Below are positions 53,877 to 63,084 of a DNA stretch of 64,000 nt, piece after piece. Source of the stretch: Thermincola carboxydiphila (GTDB taxonomy: Bacteria; Bacillota; Thermincolia; Thermincolales; UBA2595). Position 1 is the first letter of the stretch. Each line of letters starts with the position of its first letter. The stretch is taken from the NCBI GenBank assembly GCA_016841045.1, contig JAENZX010000002.1:94865-158864 (forward strand), given 5' to 3'. A model generated the notes under the pieces. That model did no database searches and was not told where the DNA came from. It worked only from the letters and a program-made list of their open reading frames with translations. Made by a program: the position numbers and the translations under genes.

Positions 53877-54282
53877 CAAATGACGAGTGGGTTGTGGGTA
53901 CTGGGTAGAACAATTGATACTTTGATAATCGACAATGAAAAAGTTTAACCGCTTTGCGTTTGTCTTTTGGATTAAAAGAAAAAAAGACAACAGCTAATAT
54001 ACAGACAATATCCCGTGTTTATCAGTGTTTATCAGTGGCTAAATAATTGGGGATCAGTCTAACTTTTTTATTATCCGCGGCTGACAACCCCTGCTTTGTT
54101 TTATCCGCGTTAATCAGCGTAATCTGCGGCCATTTTGGAAAAGAAACAGTTTTGGTTTAAGAATCATTGGGTTTTGGTTATATTCAAATTGAGGATTTGT
54201 GTTAGCAAATCAACTTTTTAATTAATCATGTAACATCATCTGCGTGAATATAAATTACCAACTTGGCATGGGGGTGATGGTT
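53877..54282. other. repeat-rich gap after proS
   Basis: It begins with degenerate AGTGGGN and ATTGACA heptads (53885-53946), then AAAAAGTTTAACCGC text like that after the 40906 array. At 54015-54034 GTGTTTATCA is repeated twice, and at 54103-54128 three ATC-N-GCG units occur. TTATCCGCG appears twice (54071, 54101). No gene seen. Confidence 0.75.
53885..53946. repeat. degenerate composite heptad array
   Basis: GAGTGGG, TTGTGGG and TACTGGG are followed by CAATTGA, TACTTTG, ATAATCG and ACAATGA, the same two unit families in the same order as at 40872-40930. Confidence 0.7.
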
Positions 54283-54912
54283 GTGAAATCGGCAGTGGTG
54301 ATTCCGGCTTTTAATGAAGAACGTACTATAGGAGATGTAATAACAGCGGTTCGGCAAGTACCCTTTGTGGGAGAAGCAATTGTCGTCAGCGACGGCTCTA
54401 CTGACCAGACCGCAGCAATTGCAAGGTCTCTGGGTGCAAAAGTTGTTGAACTACCTGAGAACCAGGGTAAAGGTGGAGCTATGATGGTTGGTATCAACAG
54501 CACTGACGCCGATGTAGTGCTTTTTCTTGATGCAGACCTGATAGGACTTCAGCCCTTCCATGTGGTGGATCTTTTACTGCCCGTCCTGGAGGGCAGGGCA
54601 GATATGACAGTGGGGATTTTTGAACAAGGCAGACTGGCAACAGATTTGGCTCAATTCGTTGCACCTTATTTGTCAGGACAGAGGGCAGTGAAGAGAGAAC
54701 AGCTAAAGCAGTTGTCAAACCTGGAACTAACCAGGTTTGGGGTTGAAGTAGCTTTAACAAGATTTGCTAAATCAGCAGGATTATCTATAGAAGAAGTCGA
54801 ATTAAGGGAAATGTCCCATGTCATGAAAGAAGAAAAGCTGGGTGTATTAAAAGGGTTTATGGCTAGACTCAGGATGTATTGGGAGATTGCTAAGTGTGTT
54901 GGGAAGAGCTAG
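54283..54912 (+). CDS. family 2 glycosyltransferase
   Basis: GT-A fold sugar transferase. The nucleotide-sugar site is seen in VIPAFNEERTIGDVI, VSDGSTDQTAAIARSLGA and the metal-binding LFLDADLIGL. At 209 residues with no membrane helix, it is close to polyprenyl-phosphate and glucosyl-3-phosphoglycerate synthase types, but the acceptor is unknown. I prefer GTG 54283, seven bases after GGGGGTG; ATG 54277 and GTG 54244 are alternatives. It lies alone between proS and mgtC. Confidence 0.85.
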   Translation: MKSAVVIPAFNEERTIGDVITAVRQVPFVGEAIVVSDGSTDQTAAIARSLGAKVVELPENQGKGGAMMVGINSTDADVVLFLDADLIGLQPFHVVDLLLPVLEGRADMTVGIFEQGRLATDLAQFVAPYLSGQRAVKREQLKQLSNLELTRFGVEVALTRFAKSAGLSIEEVELREMSHVMKEEKLGVLKGFMARLRMYWEIAKCVGKS

Positions 54913-54939
54913 ATTCAACTTTGGGTAAGGAGGAGAGCC

Positions 54940-55614
54940 GTGCCAGGGATCACTGAAATAGATACCATTGTACGTATAATTCTTTCCTGCGTACTTGGCG
55001 GGCTAATAGGTCTTGAGCGGGAAAGCCTAAACAAATCTGCAGGTTTTAGGACTCATATCCTGGTTTGTGTTGGATCAGCGCTGATTATGATTGTTTCCCA
55101 GGAAATTTATTATATGTTTCAAAGTAAAGTTGCTCTGGACCCAGGGCGGATTGCAGCTCAGGTTGTTAGCGGGATTGGTTTTTTGGGTGCTGGAACCATA
55201 ATGCGAGAGGGAGCGACTGTCAAAGGACTGACAACGGCAGCCAGCCTTTGGGTTGTTGCAGGTGTCGGGCTGGCAGTTGGATCAGGTTTATATTTTCCCG
55301 CGCTGGCTACCACTGGAGTAGTATTCATTGCTCTGATTTATCTAGGAAAAGTTGAACATTTGATGACTGGTGTAATTAATATGGCGGTTCTGGGTGTAAC
55401 CGTTCAAAACAGACCCGGACAGCTTGGCCGTATAGGTTCCTTTCTGGGTGAACAGGGAATTCTTATTTTAAATATTCAGATGAAGCAAACTAGAGATGAT
55501 AATAAGGTAATGTTTCAGATAGATATTAAGACTCCTAATGATATGAACATGAATGAAATTATTTATCAATTGTCTGATATACCCGGGGTATATCAGGTGG
55601 AATATCTTGAATAA
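54940..55614 (+). CDS. mgtC: MgtC/SapB family membrane protein
   Basis: Four or five N-terminal membrane helices include the family core GGLIGLERESLNKSAGFRTHILVCVGSAL and GIGFLGAGTIMREGATVKGLTTAASLWVVAGVGLAVGSG. The C-terminal 70 residues form an ACT-like soluble domain (VQNRPGQLGRIGSFLGEQGILI). MgtC proteins are linked to magnesium limitation and modulate ATP synthase in pathogens; the role here is not known. GTG start after AAGGAGG. Length 224. Confidence 0.9.
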   Translation: MPGITEIDTIVRIILSCVLGGLIGLERESLNKSAGFRTHILVCVGSALIMIVSQEIYYMFQSKVALDPGRIAAQVVSGIGFLGAGTIMREGATVKGLTTAASLWVVAGVGLAVGSGLYFPALATTGVVFIALIYLGKVEHLMTGVINMAVLGVTVQNRPGQLGRIGSFLGEQGILILNIQMKQTRDDNKVMFQIDIKTPNDMNMNEIIYQLSDIPGVYQVEYLE

Positions 55615-55637
55615 ACCAACTTCCGGGGGGAATCACT

Positions 55638-58600
55638 TTGTCTTGGATATCGGATGATAAAAAACTAGAACGGCAAAAAGCCGTTCTACATTTTTGTGAT
55701 TACATAAATAAATCTGCACTGCCTGCCGAATTTAAAGAAGCTATGAAAGATGGTAGTGTCACCAGAGTGGAAATAAGCTCTTCCAGCCGCACATGGAGAG
55801 TTCATATACTTCTGGACGAGCTGGTTAAGAAAGAAGATGTCCGCCAATTCGAAAATGAGATTGCCGCTAGTATCCCGGAACTTAATAAGCTTATATTTCT
55901 CATAAGATACCATATTCCCGATATTACTCTGGAGGAAATTGTTCGGGATTACTGGGATGAAATTGTTTATTCTGTAACTCAGGAGCACCCGGTTTTATCA
56001 GGGTGGATAAACAAGGCCACTAAAAAAATAGAAGGAAATACACTTCAGATTTTTGTAACAAACAGCATTGCCGCTGAAATTATAAATCAGCGACAGGTGG
56101 CGGGTCAAATAACTGAGATGCTGAAACGCGAGTTTAACAAGGAATTTAAAGTGACTATTTTCACTCTGGAGGATGACTCCTGTGAATTTAATACGGTTAC
56201 CCAGGAACACGAGCAGCACCTTGTAAGGGCGATTCTCGAACAGAAGATTGAAACTTCGGGTGATACTGGGGAACGCCGGACTGACAGACCTGCTAAACAG
56301 GTGTTACCGGACAACGTAAAAGCATTCCGAAAACGCAGGACTAGAGAACCTGAAGCAGGGGCAATAATGGGCCGGGTTATCAACGAAGAATCCATAACTA
56401 TTCAGCATATAATTGAAGAAGAGAAGAGTATCAGTATTCAGGGACGTATCAACAGCATGGACGTAAAACTATTGAAAAGCGGGCGTACCCTGGTTTCTTT
56501 TGATATATCAGATATGACAGACAGTATTACAGTTAAATTGTTTGAAGATGAAAAGGATGAGGGCAGGTTTTCCGGTGCTTTGAAAAAAGGTTTGTGGGTC
56601 AAAGTCCGCGGGCCTGTTCAGCAGGATACTTTTGTCAGGGAACTTGTTTTAATGGCAAGGGATATTAATATTGCTGAATTTAAAGAAAGAACTGATAACG
56701 CTGAAGAAAAGCGTGTAGAACTGCATTTACATACCAGAATGAGCGCTATGGACGGCATAGCAGGTGTGTCTGATGCTGTTGCCATTGCAGCCAAATGGGG
56801 ACACAGTGCGGTTGCTGTAACTGACCATGGGGTAGTTCAGGCATTCCCGGATGCATATGAAGCTGGGAAAAAACACGGAATCAAAATTATATACGGGCTT
56901 GAAGGATACCTTGTTGACGATGGTGCACCAATTGTAGTTAAATCCCGCCCCGGTAAGTTAAATGAAGAAGAATTTGTTGTTTTTGACATTGAAACCACCG
57001 GCTTTTCTCCAAATAACAATGAGATAATTGAAATAGGTGCTGTTAAAATAAAAGGCGGGCAGATTATCGACAGGTTTTCGAGTTTTGTCCGTCCAAGAAA
57101 CGGTATACCTGGTGAAGTTCAGAAACTAACAGGAATCATTCCTGAAATGGTCTCGGAATCAGCATATATTGAGGATGTCTTACCAAATTTTATGGAATTT
57201 TCAGGCACGGCAGTGTTGGTAGCTCATAATGCCCAGTTTGACACCGGATTTATACGGGTTAACTTAAGGCGTTTGGAGGATAAAAGCCTTGAAAATCCTA
57301 TATTGGATACCTTGAGTCTGGCTAGGGCTTTACTGCCTAAATTAAAGAATCATAAGTTAAAAAATATTGCAAAAGAGTTTGGGGTTAATCTTGAAAATCA
57401 TCATCGGGCAGTTGATGACGCTGAAGCTACAGCACAGATTTTCCTAAAGCTCATGAAGAGACTTATAGAAGACGGTTTTAATACATTAGATGAAATCAAT
57501 GAATTAACTAAAGAGATTAAGCTGGACAAGCTTAAGACGCGTCATATCGTCCTTCTAGTACAAAATCAGACAGGTCTTCGGAACCTGTACCAACTGGTTA
57601 CGGACTCCCACTTGAAGTACTACTACAGGCATCCCAGGATTCCCAGAAGTGAACTTATTAAAAGACGTGAAGGATTGATTATAGGTTCGGCCTGTGAGGC
57701 AGGTGAGCTTGTCACCGCCTTTTTAGACGGCGCCGATAATGAAAAAATTGAAGAGATTGCCTCTTTTTATGATTACCTCGAAATACAGCCTACAGCCAAT
57801 AACCAGTTCCTAGTCAGGCAGGGGCTTGTTGAAAACACCGCATCACTCGAACAGTTGAACCGGAATATTTATGAACTGGGTAAAAAGCTCAACAAACCTG
57901 TAGTGGCCACCTGTGATGTTCATTTTATCGAACCTGGCGATGGTTTTTACCGGCAGCTCCTCATGGCCGGACAGGGCTATGAAGATGCTGACAAGCAGGC
58001 TCCCCTATATTTTAGAACTACAGGGGAGATGCTGGATGAGTTTTTATATCTGGGCGAAATGGCGGCAAAGCAGGTAGTAATTGAAAACCCACGCTGGATT
58101 GCGGAACAGGTTGAAGAGTTAAAACCTATGCCCGATGACTTTTTTCCTCCTAAAATCGACGGGGCTGAAGACCAAATTTCTGAAATGACACTTTCCAGGG
58201 CAGTCGAAATCTATGGTGAGCCGCTTCCTGAGATTGTTGCCAAACGGGTGGACAAAGAACTTAATTCAATAATTTCCAACGGTTTTGCTGTACTTTACCT
58301 AATTGCCCAGAAGCTTGTTAAGAAATCTAACGAAGACGGATACCTGGTAGGGTCGCGGGGTTCAGTCGGATCTTCTTTTGTTGCTACCATGACCGGCATT
58401 ACCGAGGTAAACCCGCTGCCTCCGCATTATGTCTGTCCCGACTGTAAGTACAGTGAATTTATAGAGGATGGGTCATATGGATGTGGAGCAGACCTCCACG
58501 ATAAAGAATGTCCTAAATGCGGAACAAAGCTGAAGAAGGACGGTTTTGACATTCCTTTCGAGGTATTCCTTGGTTTTGAAGGAGATAAAGTGCCTGATAT

Positions 58601-60032
58601 TGACCTCAACTTCTCAGGTGAATACCAGCCTGTTGCACACAAATATACTGAAGAATTATTTGGTGAAGGTTACGTCTTCCGGGCCGGTACCATAGGAACT
58701 ATTGCCGAAAAAACGGCTTATGGTTTTGTCCAGAAATATATGGAAGAACGGGGCATGCGAAAGAGACGATCTGAAATGGATCGTCTGGTGGCAGGATGTA
58801 CGGGTGTCAAAAGGACTACCGGTCAGCACCCGGGAGGCGTTATGGTTATTCCCCGCGATATGGATGTACATGACTTTACTCCGCTCCAGTATCCGGCAGA
58901 TGATAAGAAGTCCGGTATCATAACAACCCATTTCGACTATCATTCCATCTCAGGGCGGATAGTCAAGCTTGATATTCTAGGTCATGACGACCCTACGGTT
59001 ATCAAGATGCTGGAAGACCTGACAGGGGTAGATGCAAAAACCATTCCCCTTGATGAACCGAAAACCATGTCTATATTCTCAAGTACAGAGTCAATAGGGG
59101 TTACCCCTGAGCAGATCCGATCACCCATGGCCAGCTATGCTATTCCCGAATTTGGAACGAAGTTTGTACGTCAGATGCTGGAAGACACCAGGCCTACAAC
59201 ATTTTCTGAGCTGGTCCGAATATCCGGTTTCTCCCACGGCACAGATGTTTGGTTAAATAACGCCCAGGATTTGATTAAAGAGGGGATATGCCAGCTTAAT
59301 GAAGCGATTTCTGCTCGTGATGATATAATGATTTACCTGATTTACAGGGGATTGGAGCCCAAACGTGCTTTTAAAATAATGGAGGGCGTAAGGAAAGGTA
59401 AAGGCGTTAAACCTGAAGATGAGGAATACATGAAGGAAAAGAATGTTCCGGAATGGTATATAGGTTCGTGTAAAAAGATAAAATACATGTTCCCTAAGGC
59501 TCATGCAGTTGCTTATGTGATGATGGCTTTCCGTATTGCCTACTTTAAGGTATATTACCCCAAAGCTTTTTATGCCACTTACTTCACTGTCAGGGCAGAT
59601 GAATTCGATGCCGATATCATAGTTCAGGGGGCTGGTGCTGTTAGGGCCAAAATAGAGGATATTGAAAACAGGCTGAAGTCAGATGCCAAAAAAGATGTAA
59701 CAACAAAGGAAAAGAACCTGCAGACAATACTGGAGGTTGCCCTGGAAATGTATGAGCGTGGAATAGGAATGAAACGTGTCAGCCTTGAAGAGTCTCAGGC
59801 GACCAGGTTCCTCATAACAGAAGAAGGTGTCTTGCTGCCGCCATTTGCTTCCCTCCAAGGACTTGGAGATACAGCCGCCCACAATATTGTTCGGGCCAGG
59901 AGTGAAAAACCCTTTAGTTCGGTGGAAGATTTAAGGACGAGAGCTAAGCTGAGCAAGACTATAATTGATATTATGCAGAATCATGGATGTCTGAACGGCC
60001 TGCCGGAAACGGATCAGATGGCGTTGTTTTAG
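55638..60032 (+). CDS. polC: DNA polymerase III PolC
   Basis: Main replicative polymerase of low-GC Gram-positives. Domains in order: N-terminal domain, OB fold near 255-330, PHP region split by the exonuclease (LHLHTRMSAMDG, then FVVFDIETTG near 440), palm with VGSRGSVGSSFVATMTGITEVNPLPPHYVCP and PDIDLNFSG, and the C-terminal HhH region. The zinc-binding cysteines CPDCKY and CPKCG are present. TTG start after GGGGGG. Length 1464. A terminator-like hairpin lies in codons 10-20. Confidence 0.98.
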   Translation: MSWISDDKKLERQKAVLHFCDYINKSALPAEFKEAMKDGSVTRVEISSSSRTWRVHILLDELVKKEDVRQFENEIAASIPELNKLIFLIRYHIPDITLEEIVRDYWDEIVYSVTQEHPVLSGWINKATKKIEGNTLQIFVTNSIAAEIINQRQVAGQITEMLKREFNKEFKVTIFTLEDDSCEFNTVTQEHEQHLVRAILEQKIETSGDTGERRTDRPAKQVLPDNVKAFRKRRTREPEAGAIMGRVINEESITIQHIIEEEKSISIQGRINSMDVKLLKSGRTLVSFDISDMTDSITVKLFEDEKDEGRFSGALKKGLWVKVRGPVQQDTFVRELVLMARDINIAEFKERTDNAEEKRVELHLHTRMSAMDGIAGVSDAVAIAAKWGHSAVAVTDHGVVQAFPDAYEAGKKHGIKIIYGLEGYLVDDGAPIVVKSRPGKLNEEEFVVFDIETTGFSPNNNEIIEIGAVKIKGGQIIDRFSSFVRPRNGIPGEVQKLTGIIPEMVSESAYIEDVLPNFMEFSGTAVLVAHNAQFDTGFIRVNLRRLEDKSLENPILDTLSLARALLPKLKNHKLKNIAKEFGVNLENHHRAVDDAEATAQIFLKLMKRLIEDGFNTLDEINELTKEIKLDKLKTRHIVLLVQNQTGLRNLYQLVTDSHLKYYYRHPRIPRSELIKRREGLIIGSACEAGELVTAFLDGADNEKIEEIASFYDYLEIQPTANNQFLVRQGLVENTASLEQLNRNIYELGKKLNKPVVATCDVHFIEPGDGFYRQLLMAGQGYEDADKQAPLYFRTTGEMLDEFLYLGEMAAKQVVIENPRWIAEQVEELKPMPDDFFPPKIDGAEDQISEMTLSRAVEIYGEPLPEIVAKRVDKELNSIISNGFAVLYLIAQKLVKKSNEDGYLVGSRGSVGSSFVATMTGITEVNPLPPHYVCPDCKYSEFIEDGSYGCGADLHDKECPKCGTKLKKDGFDIPFEVFLGFEGDKVPDIDLNFSGEYQPVAHKYTEELFGEGYVFRAGTIGTIAEKTAYGFVQKYMEERGMRKRRSEMDRLVAGCTGVKRTTGQHPGGVMVIPRDMDVHDFTPLQYPADDKKSGIITTHFDYHSISGRIVKLDILGHDDPTVIKMLEDLTGVDAKTIPLDEPKTMSIFSSTESIGVTPEQIRSPMASYAIPEFGTKFVRQMLEDTRPTTFSELVRISGFSHGTDVWLNNAQDLIKEGICQLNEAISARDDIMIYLIYRGLEPKRAFKIMEGVRKGKGVKPEDEEYMKEKNVPEWYIGSCKKIKYMFPKAHAVAYVMMAFRIAYFKVYYPKAFYATYFTVRADEFDADIIVQGAGAVRAKIEDIENRLKSDAKKDVTTKEKNLQTILEVALEMYERGIGMKRVSLEESQATRFLITEEGVLLPPFASLQGLGDTAAHNIVRARSEKPFSSVEDLRTRAKLSKTIIDIMQNHGCLNGLPETDQMALF
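55666..55695 (+). other. terminator-like hairpin inside polC start
   Basis: TAGAACGGC pairs perfectly with GCCGTTCTA around AAAAA, and TTTTT follows two bases later. It lies 28 bases into the polC frame. Confidence 0.55.
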
Positions 60033-60059
60033 TGGGTAGTGGGTAGTGGGTAGTGAGGA
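60031..60059. repeat. GTGGGTA heptad array at the polC stop codon
   Basis: The TAG stop of polC (60030-60032) runs into three perfect GTGGGTA units and GTGAGGA. Confidence 0.88.
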
Positions 60060-60089
60060 GGGTATAAGCTGCTCACTCATCCCACTGAC

Positions 60090-60119
60090 AAAAAAAGTAC
60101 CCGCTAGATTTTAGCGGGT
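60090..60119 (-). terminator. terminator of the minus-strand small gene
   Basis: ACCCGCTA pairs with TAGCGGGT around GATTT. On the minus strand the stem is followed by GTACTTTTTTT-type text (plus-strand A-run 60090-60096), while the plus strand has no T-run. It is therefore directed for the minus strand. Confidence 0.8.
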
Positions 60120-60169
60120 GATAAATAGAAGAGTTTTAAGTTAAACCCAAACTTATGGTGAGAGGGGAC

Positions 60170-60265
60170 TTAACGCTGTAGAAAGAAATCTTCGGCAATG
60201 GCCCAGGAAGCAACAATTAGGGTTAAAGAGAAAACAATTAACAGACCAATTTGGAGTTCAATCAC
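60170..60265 (-). CDS. 31-residue single-helix membrane peptide
   Basis: Reads MIELQIGLLIVFSLTLIVAS and then WAIAEDFFLQR from a GTG start. A GAGGTGG ribosome-binding site lies five bases before the GTG. Residues 6-24 form one membrane helix, and the tail is charged. A dedicated terminator lies 51 bases after the stop. It is the only gene seen on the minus strand here. No known family recognised; a role as a small membrane regulator or a toxin is only a guess. Confidence 0.65.
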   Translation of the reverse strand: MIELQIGLLIVFSLTLIVASWAIAEDFFLQR

Positions 60266-60514
60266 AGTAACCACCTCGATTATAATACTAACTATATAAA
60301 TAAATCATCATTAGGGCTGACAGTGGATAGCTAAAAAGCTTCAACGGTTAGAAGAAACACCTGAAAGGTTAAAAACAGACAGTGAATGGCGCTTCAACTA
60401 CATATTACCAGATGTTTCATAAAAGTTCAAGTATGCACAAGGTTTTTTGTGAAAATGATGTAATCTTGTTATAAACCAACCAAAACCGGGGGATAATTAT
60501 AGACGGGGTTATAC

Positions 60515-60543
60515 TTGCCAATCCCTGCTATTTGTGGTATACT
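60515..60543 (+). promoter_or_regulatory. sigma-A promoter for rimP-nusA-infB
   Basis: TTGCCA, 17-base spacer, TATACT with extended -10 TGG. The predicted start is near 60550, about 150 bases before rimP. Confidence 0.75.
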
Positions 60544-60588
60544 TACCAAGATGTAATTATTTATCGCTAACGTAGCTTTTTTCTTAAG

Positions 60589-60666
60589 GAGTGGGGAAAC
60601 CCACTCTTTATGCGTTAAAAAGGGCAGATTTCCCTCAGTATAACTGAGTTGAACAAATGGGAAAAT
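60589..60666 (+). promoter_or_regulatory. structured rimP leader
   Basis: GAGTGGG-GAAA-CCCACTC (60589-60606) is a stable GNRA-type hairpin. A second fold pairs ATTTCCC (60628-60634) with GGGAAAAT (60659-60666) and has an inner CTCAG/CTGAG stem. Hairpins of the first type are common before rimP in Firmicutes; their role is not clear. Confidence 0.55.
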
Positions 60667-60699
60667 AGAAACATTAAAACTTAATAAGGAGTGAAGTGC

Positions 60700-61161
60700 A
60701 TGAAAAAAACAAAAGTTGAAGATGTAGTCACGATGTTAGCGGAACCGATTGCCGATTCACTGGGACTTGAACTGGTGGACATCGAATATTTAAAGGAAGG
60801 CGGCTCATGGTTCCTGCGGGTTTATATAGATAAGCCGGAAGGTATTACCCATGATGACTGTCAGGCACTGTCACAGAGACTTAGTGAGTTACTGGACGAA
60901 AAGGATCCTGTACCGAATTCATATATTTTGGAAGTATCGTCACCAGGTATAGAACGACCCCTAAAAAAACCAGGGGATTTTGAACGCTTTAAGGGTTATA
61001 AGATAAGGGCATCAACCTTTTCACCTGTAGAAGGCCAAAAAGAGTTTGTTGGGGATCTGGAAGGTCTCGTTGATGATAAAGTGGTTTTAAATGTGAAAGG
61101 AAGAGAGTATGCCCTGCCGCTTGAATCTGTTGCAAAAGTAAGACTGGAAGCGGATTTTTAA
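60700..61161 (+). CDS. rimP: ribosome maturation factor RimP
   Basis: Assists 30S maturation. The N-terminal LGLELVDIEYLKEGGSWFLRVYIDKPEGITHDDC and SSPGIERPLKKPGDFERFKG are diagnostic; the C-terminal SH3-like domain follows. ATG 60700 is eight bases after AAGGAG; the in-frame GTG at 60691 overlaps that site. Length 153. First gene of the classic rimP-nusA-rnpM-ylxQ-infB operon. Confidence 0.96.
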   Translation: MKKTKVEDVVTMLAEPIADSLGLELVDIEYLKEGGSWFLRVYIDKPEGITHDDCQALSQRLSELLDEKDPVPNSYILEVSSPGIERPLKKPGDFERFKGYKIRASTFSPVEGQKEFVGDLEGLVDDKVVLNVKGREYALPLESVAKVRLEADF

Positions 61162-61201
61162 ATTTAGGGGAGAATTAAAATTAAGGAGGTATGGCTAAAA
61201 A

Positions 61202-62740
61202 ATGAATATGGAATTTATAGAGGCCATGGAGGAGCTTGAAAAGCAAAAAGGTATTTCCATGGATGTACTTATAGAGGCTCTTGAAGCTGCGTTGATTTCA
61301 GCTTATAAAAGGAATTTCGCATCACTGCAGAATGTAAGGGTAACTATTGATCGGACTACAGGAGAAATAAAAGTTTATGCACGGAAGAATGTCGTTGAGC
61401 ATGTTGAAGATGACCGCCTGGAAATTACCCTTGAAGATGCCAGACAAAGAGACCCTAGGTATGAGTTAGACGACATTGTGGAAATAGAAGTAACACCACG
61501 CGATTTTGGTCGAATAGCAGCCCAGACTGCTAAGCAGGTAGTTGTCCAGAGGATTCGCGAAGCTGAGAGGGGTTTGATTTACGAGGAATTTTCAAACCGT
61601 GAAGGCGATATTGTAACAGGTATCGTTCAAAGACAGGATCAGAAGAATATTTACATAGATCTTGGTAAGACAGAAGCTACTCTGGGCCCGACCGAACAAA
61701 TTCCCGGAGAAGAATACAGGCACGGTGACCGCTTAAAAACGTATATTGTTGAAGTAAAGAAGACCACAAAGGGTCCACAAATAATGGTTTCACGGACACA
61801 CCCGGGGCTTTTAAAAAGGCTTTTTGAACTGGAAGTTCCCGAAATTCATGACGGGGTAGTAGAATTAAAGTCTGTTGCCCGTGAAGCCGGGGCGCGTTCA
61901 AAAGTCGCGGTTTATTCCCGTGATGAAAACGTTGATCCTGTGGGTGCATGTGTAGGGCCAAAAGGAATGAGGGTTCAGACCATTGTTAATGAACTTAAAG
62001 GGGAAAAAATAGACATAGTTAAATGGAGTCAGGACCCTGCAAAATTCGTTGCTAACGCCTTAAGCCCGGCTAAAGTAGTTGATGTACGCATCTTTGAGGA
62101 AAGTAAAGTGGCCAGGGTTGTTGTACCTGATTACCAGCTTTCACTCGCTATCGGGAAAGAGGGACAAAACGCCAGACTTGCGGCCAAGCTGACGAGCTGG
62201 AAAATAGATATCAAGAGCGAATCTCAGGTGGAAGAATTAATCGCCAACGGAGAATACGATGATCTACAAGAGCAGTATTTGGACGAAGATTTTACTTCAG
62301 ATGACTTTGATACTGAAGAATGGGGCGAGTACTCGGAAGATTACGACTACAATGACGAGTATGAGGAGAATTATGAAGAATACGAAGCGGCTGGTGAAGC
62401 AGACTATTATGACGATGAGTCTGCTGAAGAAGGATACAGTGACGACCAATATGCTGAAGAAGGATATAGTGACGACCAGTATGCCCAGGAGTATTATGAT
62501 GAACCCTACGAAGAAACTGAGTACTCAGATGAAAACGATGATTTGGAACCTGTTTTAGAGGAACCGGAAGAACCAGTGGTAGTTCCGGTGGATGAAGAAG
62601 AAGAAAAGTCAAAGGGTAGAAAGAGTAAGAAAAAGTCAAAACCAGGTGACACAGTCAAGAAACAGGCCAAAGGCAAACGTAAAAAACTATCCGTTGAAGA
62701 GGTTCATGAGTATTTAGAAGAACTGGAAGACAACGAATAA
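61202..62740 (+). CDS. nusA: transcription termination/antitermination protein NusA, long acidic tail
   Basis: RNA polymerase-binding elongation factor. The N-terminal domain, S1 (near 135-200), KH1 (VGACVGPKGMRVQTI) and KH2 (LAIGKEGQNARLAAKLTSW) end near residue 345, the whole of a Bacillus-type NusA. A further 165 residues follow: first an Asp/Glu/Tyr stretch with a duplicated GYSDDQYAEE unit, then a Lys-rich patch, then a Leu/Glu helix. The AAGGAGG site is 12 bases from the ATG, with a mini-ORF MAKK-stop between. Confidence 0.96.
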   Translation: MNMEFIEAMEELEKQKGISMDVLIEALEAALISAYKRNFASLQNVRVTIDRTTGEIKVYARKNVVEHVEDDRLEITLEDARQRDPRYELDDIVEIEVTPRDFGRIAAQTAKQVVVQRIREAERGLIYEEFSNREGDIVTGIVQRQDQKNIYIDLGKTEATLGPTEQIPGEEYRHGDRLKTYIVEVKKTTKGPQIMVSRTHPGLLKRLFELEVPEIHDGVVELKSVAREAGARSKVAVYSRDENVDPVGACVGPKGMRVQTIVNELKGEKIDIVKWSQDPAKFVANALSPAKVVDVRIFEESKVARVVVPDYQLSLAIGKEGQNARLAAKLTSWKIDIKSESQVEELIANGEYDDLQEQYLDEDFTSDDFDTEEWGEYSEDYDYNDEYEENYEEYEAAGEADYYDDESAEEGYSDDQYAEEGYSDDQYAQEYYDEPYEETEYSDENDDLEPVLEEPEEPVVVPVDEEEEKSKGRKSKKKSKPGDTVKKQAKGKRKKLSVEEVHEYLEELEDNE

Positions 62741-62799
62741 AAATATACATAAACTTTCTAATTTCAGATTATACTTGACGTTCTGAGGAGGGGTTCTAA

Positions 62800-63084
62800 G
62801 TGAAAATAAGAAAAATCCCTATGAGAATGTGCCTTGGCTGTCAGGAAATGAGGCCTAAGAAGGAGCTTATCAGGGTGGTTAGAACCCCTGAAAATGATAT
62901 TGTTATTGATCCGGGAGGCAAACAATCAGGGCGCGGGGCATACATTTGTCCTGACGAAGCATGCCTTAACAAAGCCATTAAAGCCAAACGCCTGGAAAAA
63001 GCTTTTCAGCAGCCTGTTCCCGCCGATGTGACGGAAACTCTTAGAGAACGGTTGGTGAATTATGGTGGCTCAAAAAGCTTATGA
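62800..63084 (+). CDS. rnpM: RNase P modulator RnpM (YlxR)
   Basis: Small basic RNA-binding protein that modulates RNase P in Bacillus. PMRMCLGCQEMRPKKELIRVVR at the start and SGRGAYICPDEACLNKAIKAKRLEKAF later are diagnostic. GTG start after GAGGAGGGG. Length 94. It overlaps ylxQ by 23 bases. Confidence 0.93.
   Translation: MKIRKIPMRMCLGCQEMRPKKELIRVVRTPENDIVIDPGGKQSGRGAYICPDEACLNKAIKAKRLEKAFQQPVPADVTETLRERLVNYGGSKSL

Larger units (their letters stand above)
60033..60699. other. polC-rimP gap
   Basis: It holds the heptad array, a minus-strand small gene with its own terminator, a rimP promoter and two leader hairpins. An open frame at 60321-60419 lacks any start codon. Confidence 0.7.

Noticed and set aside
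60321..60419. A 33-codon open frame (core KLQRLEETPERL) between polC and rimP
   Set aside because: The frame has no start codon and no ribosome-binding site. It may be a gene remnant but I cannot name a parent.
61191..61205. Mini-ORF MAKK-stop overlapping the nusA start as a leader peptide
   Set aside because: The ribosome-binding site is only one base from its ATG, too near for initiation; it may be chance.
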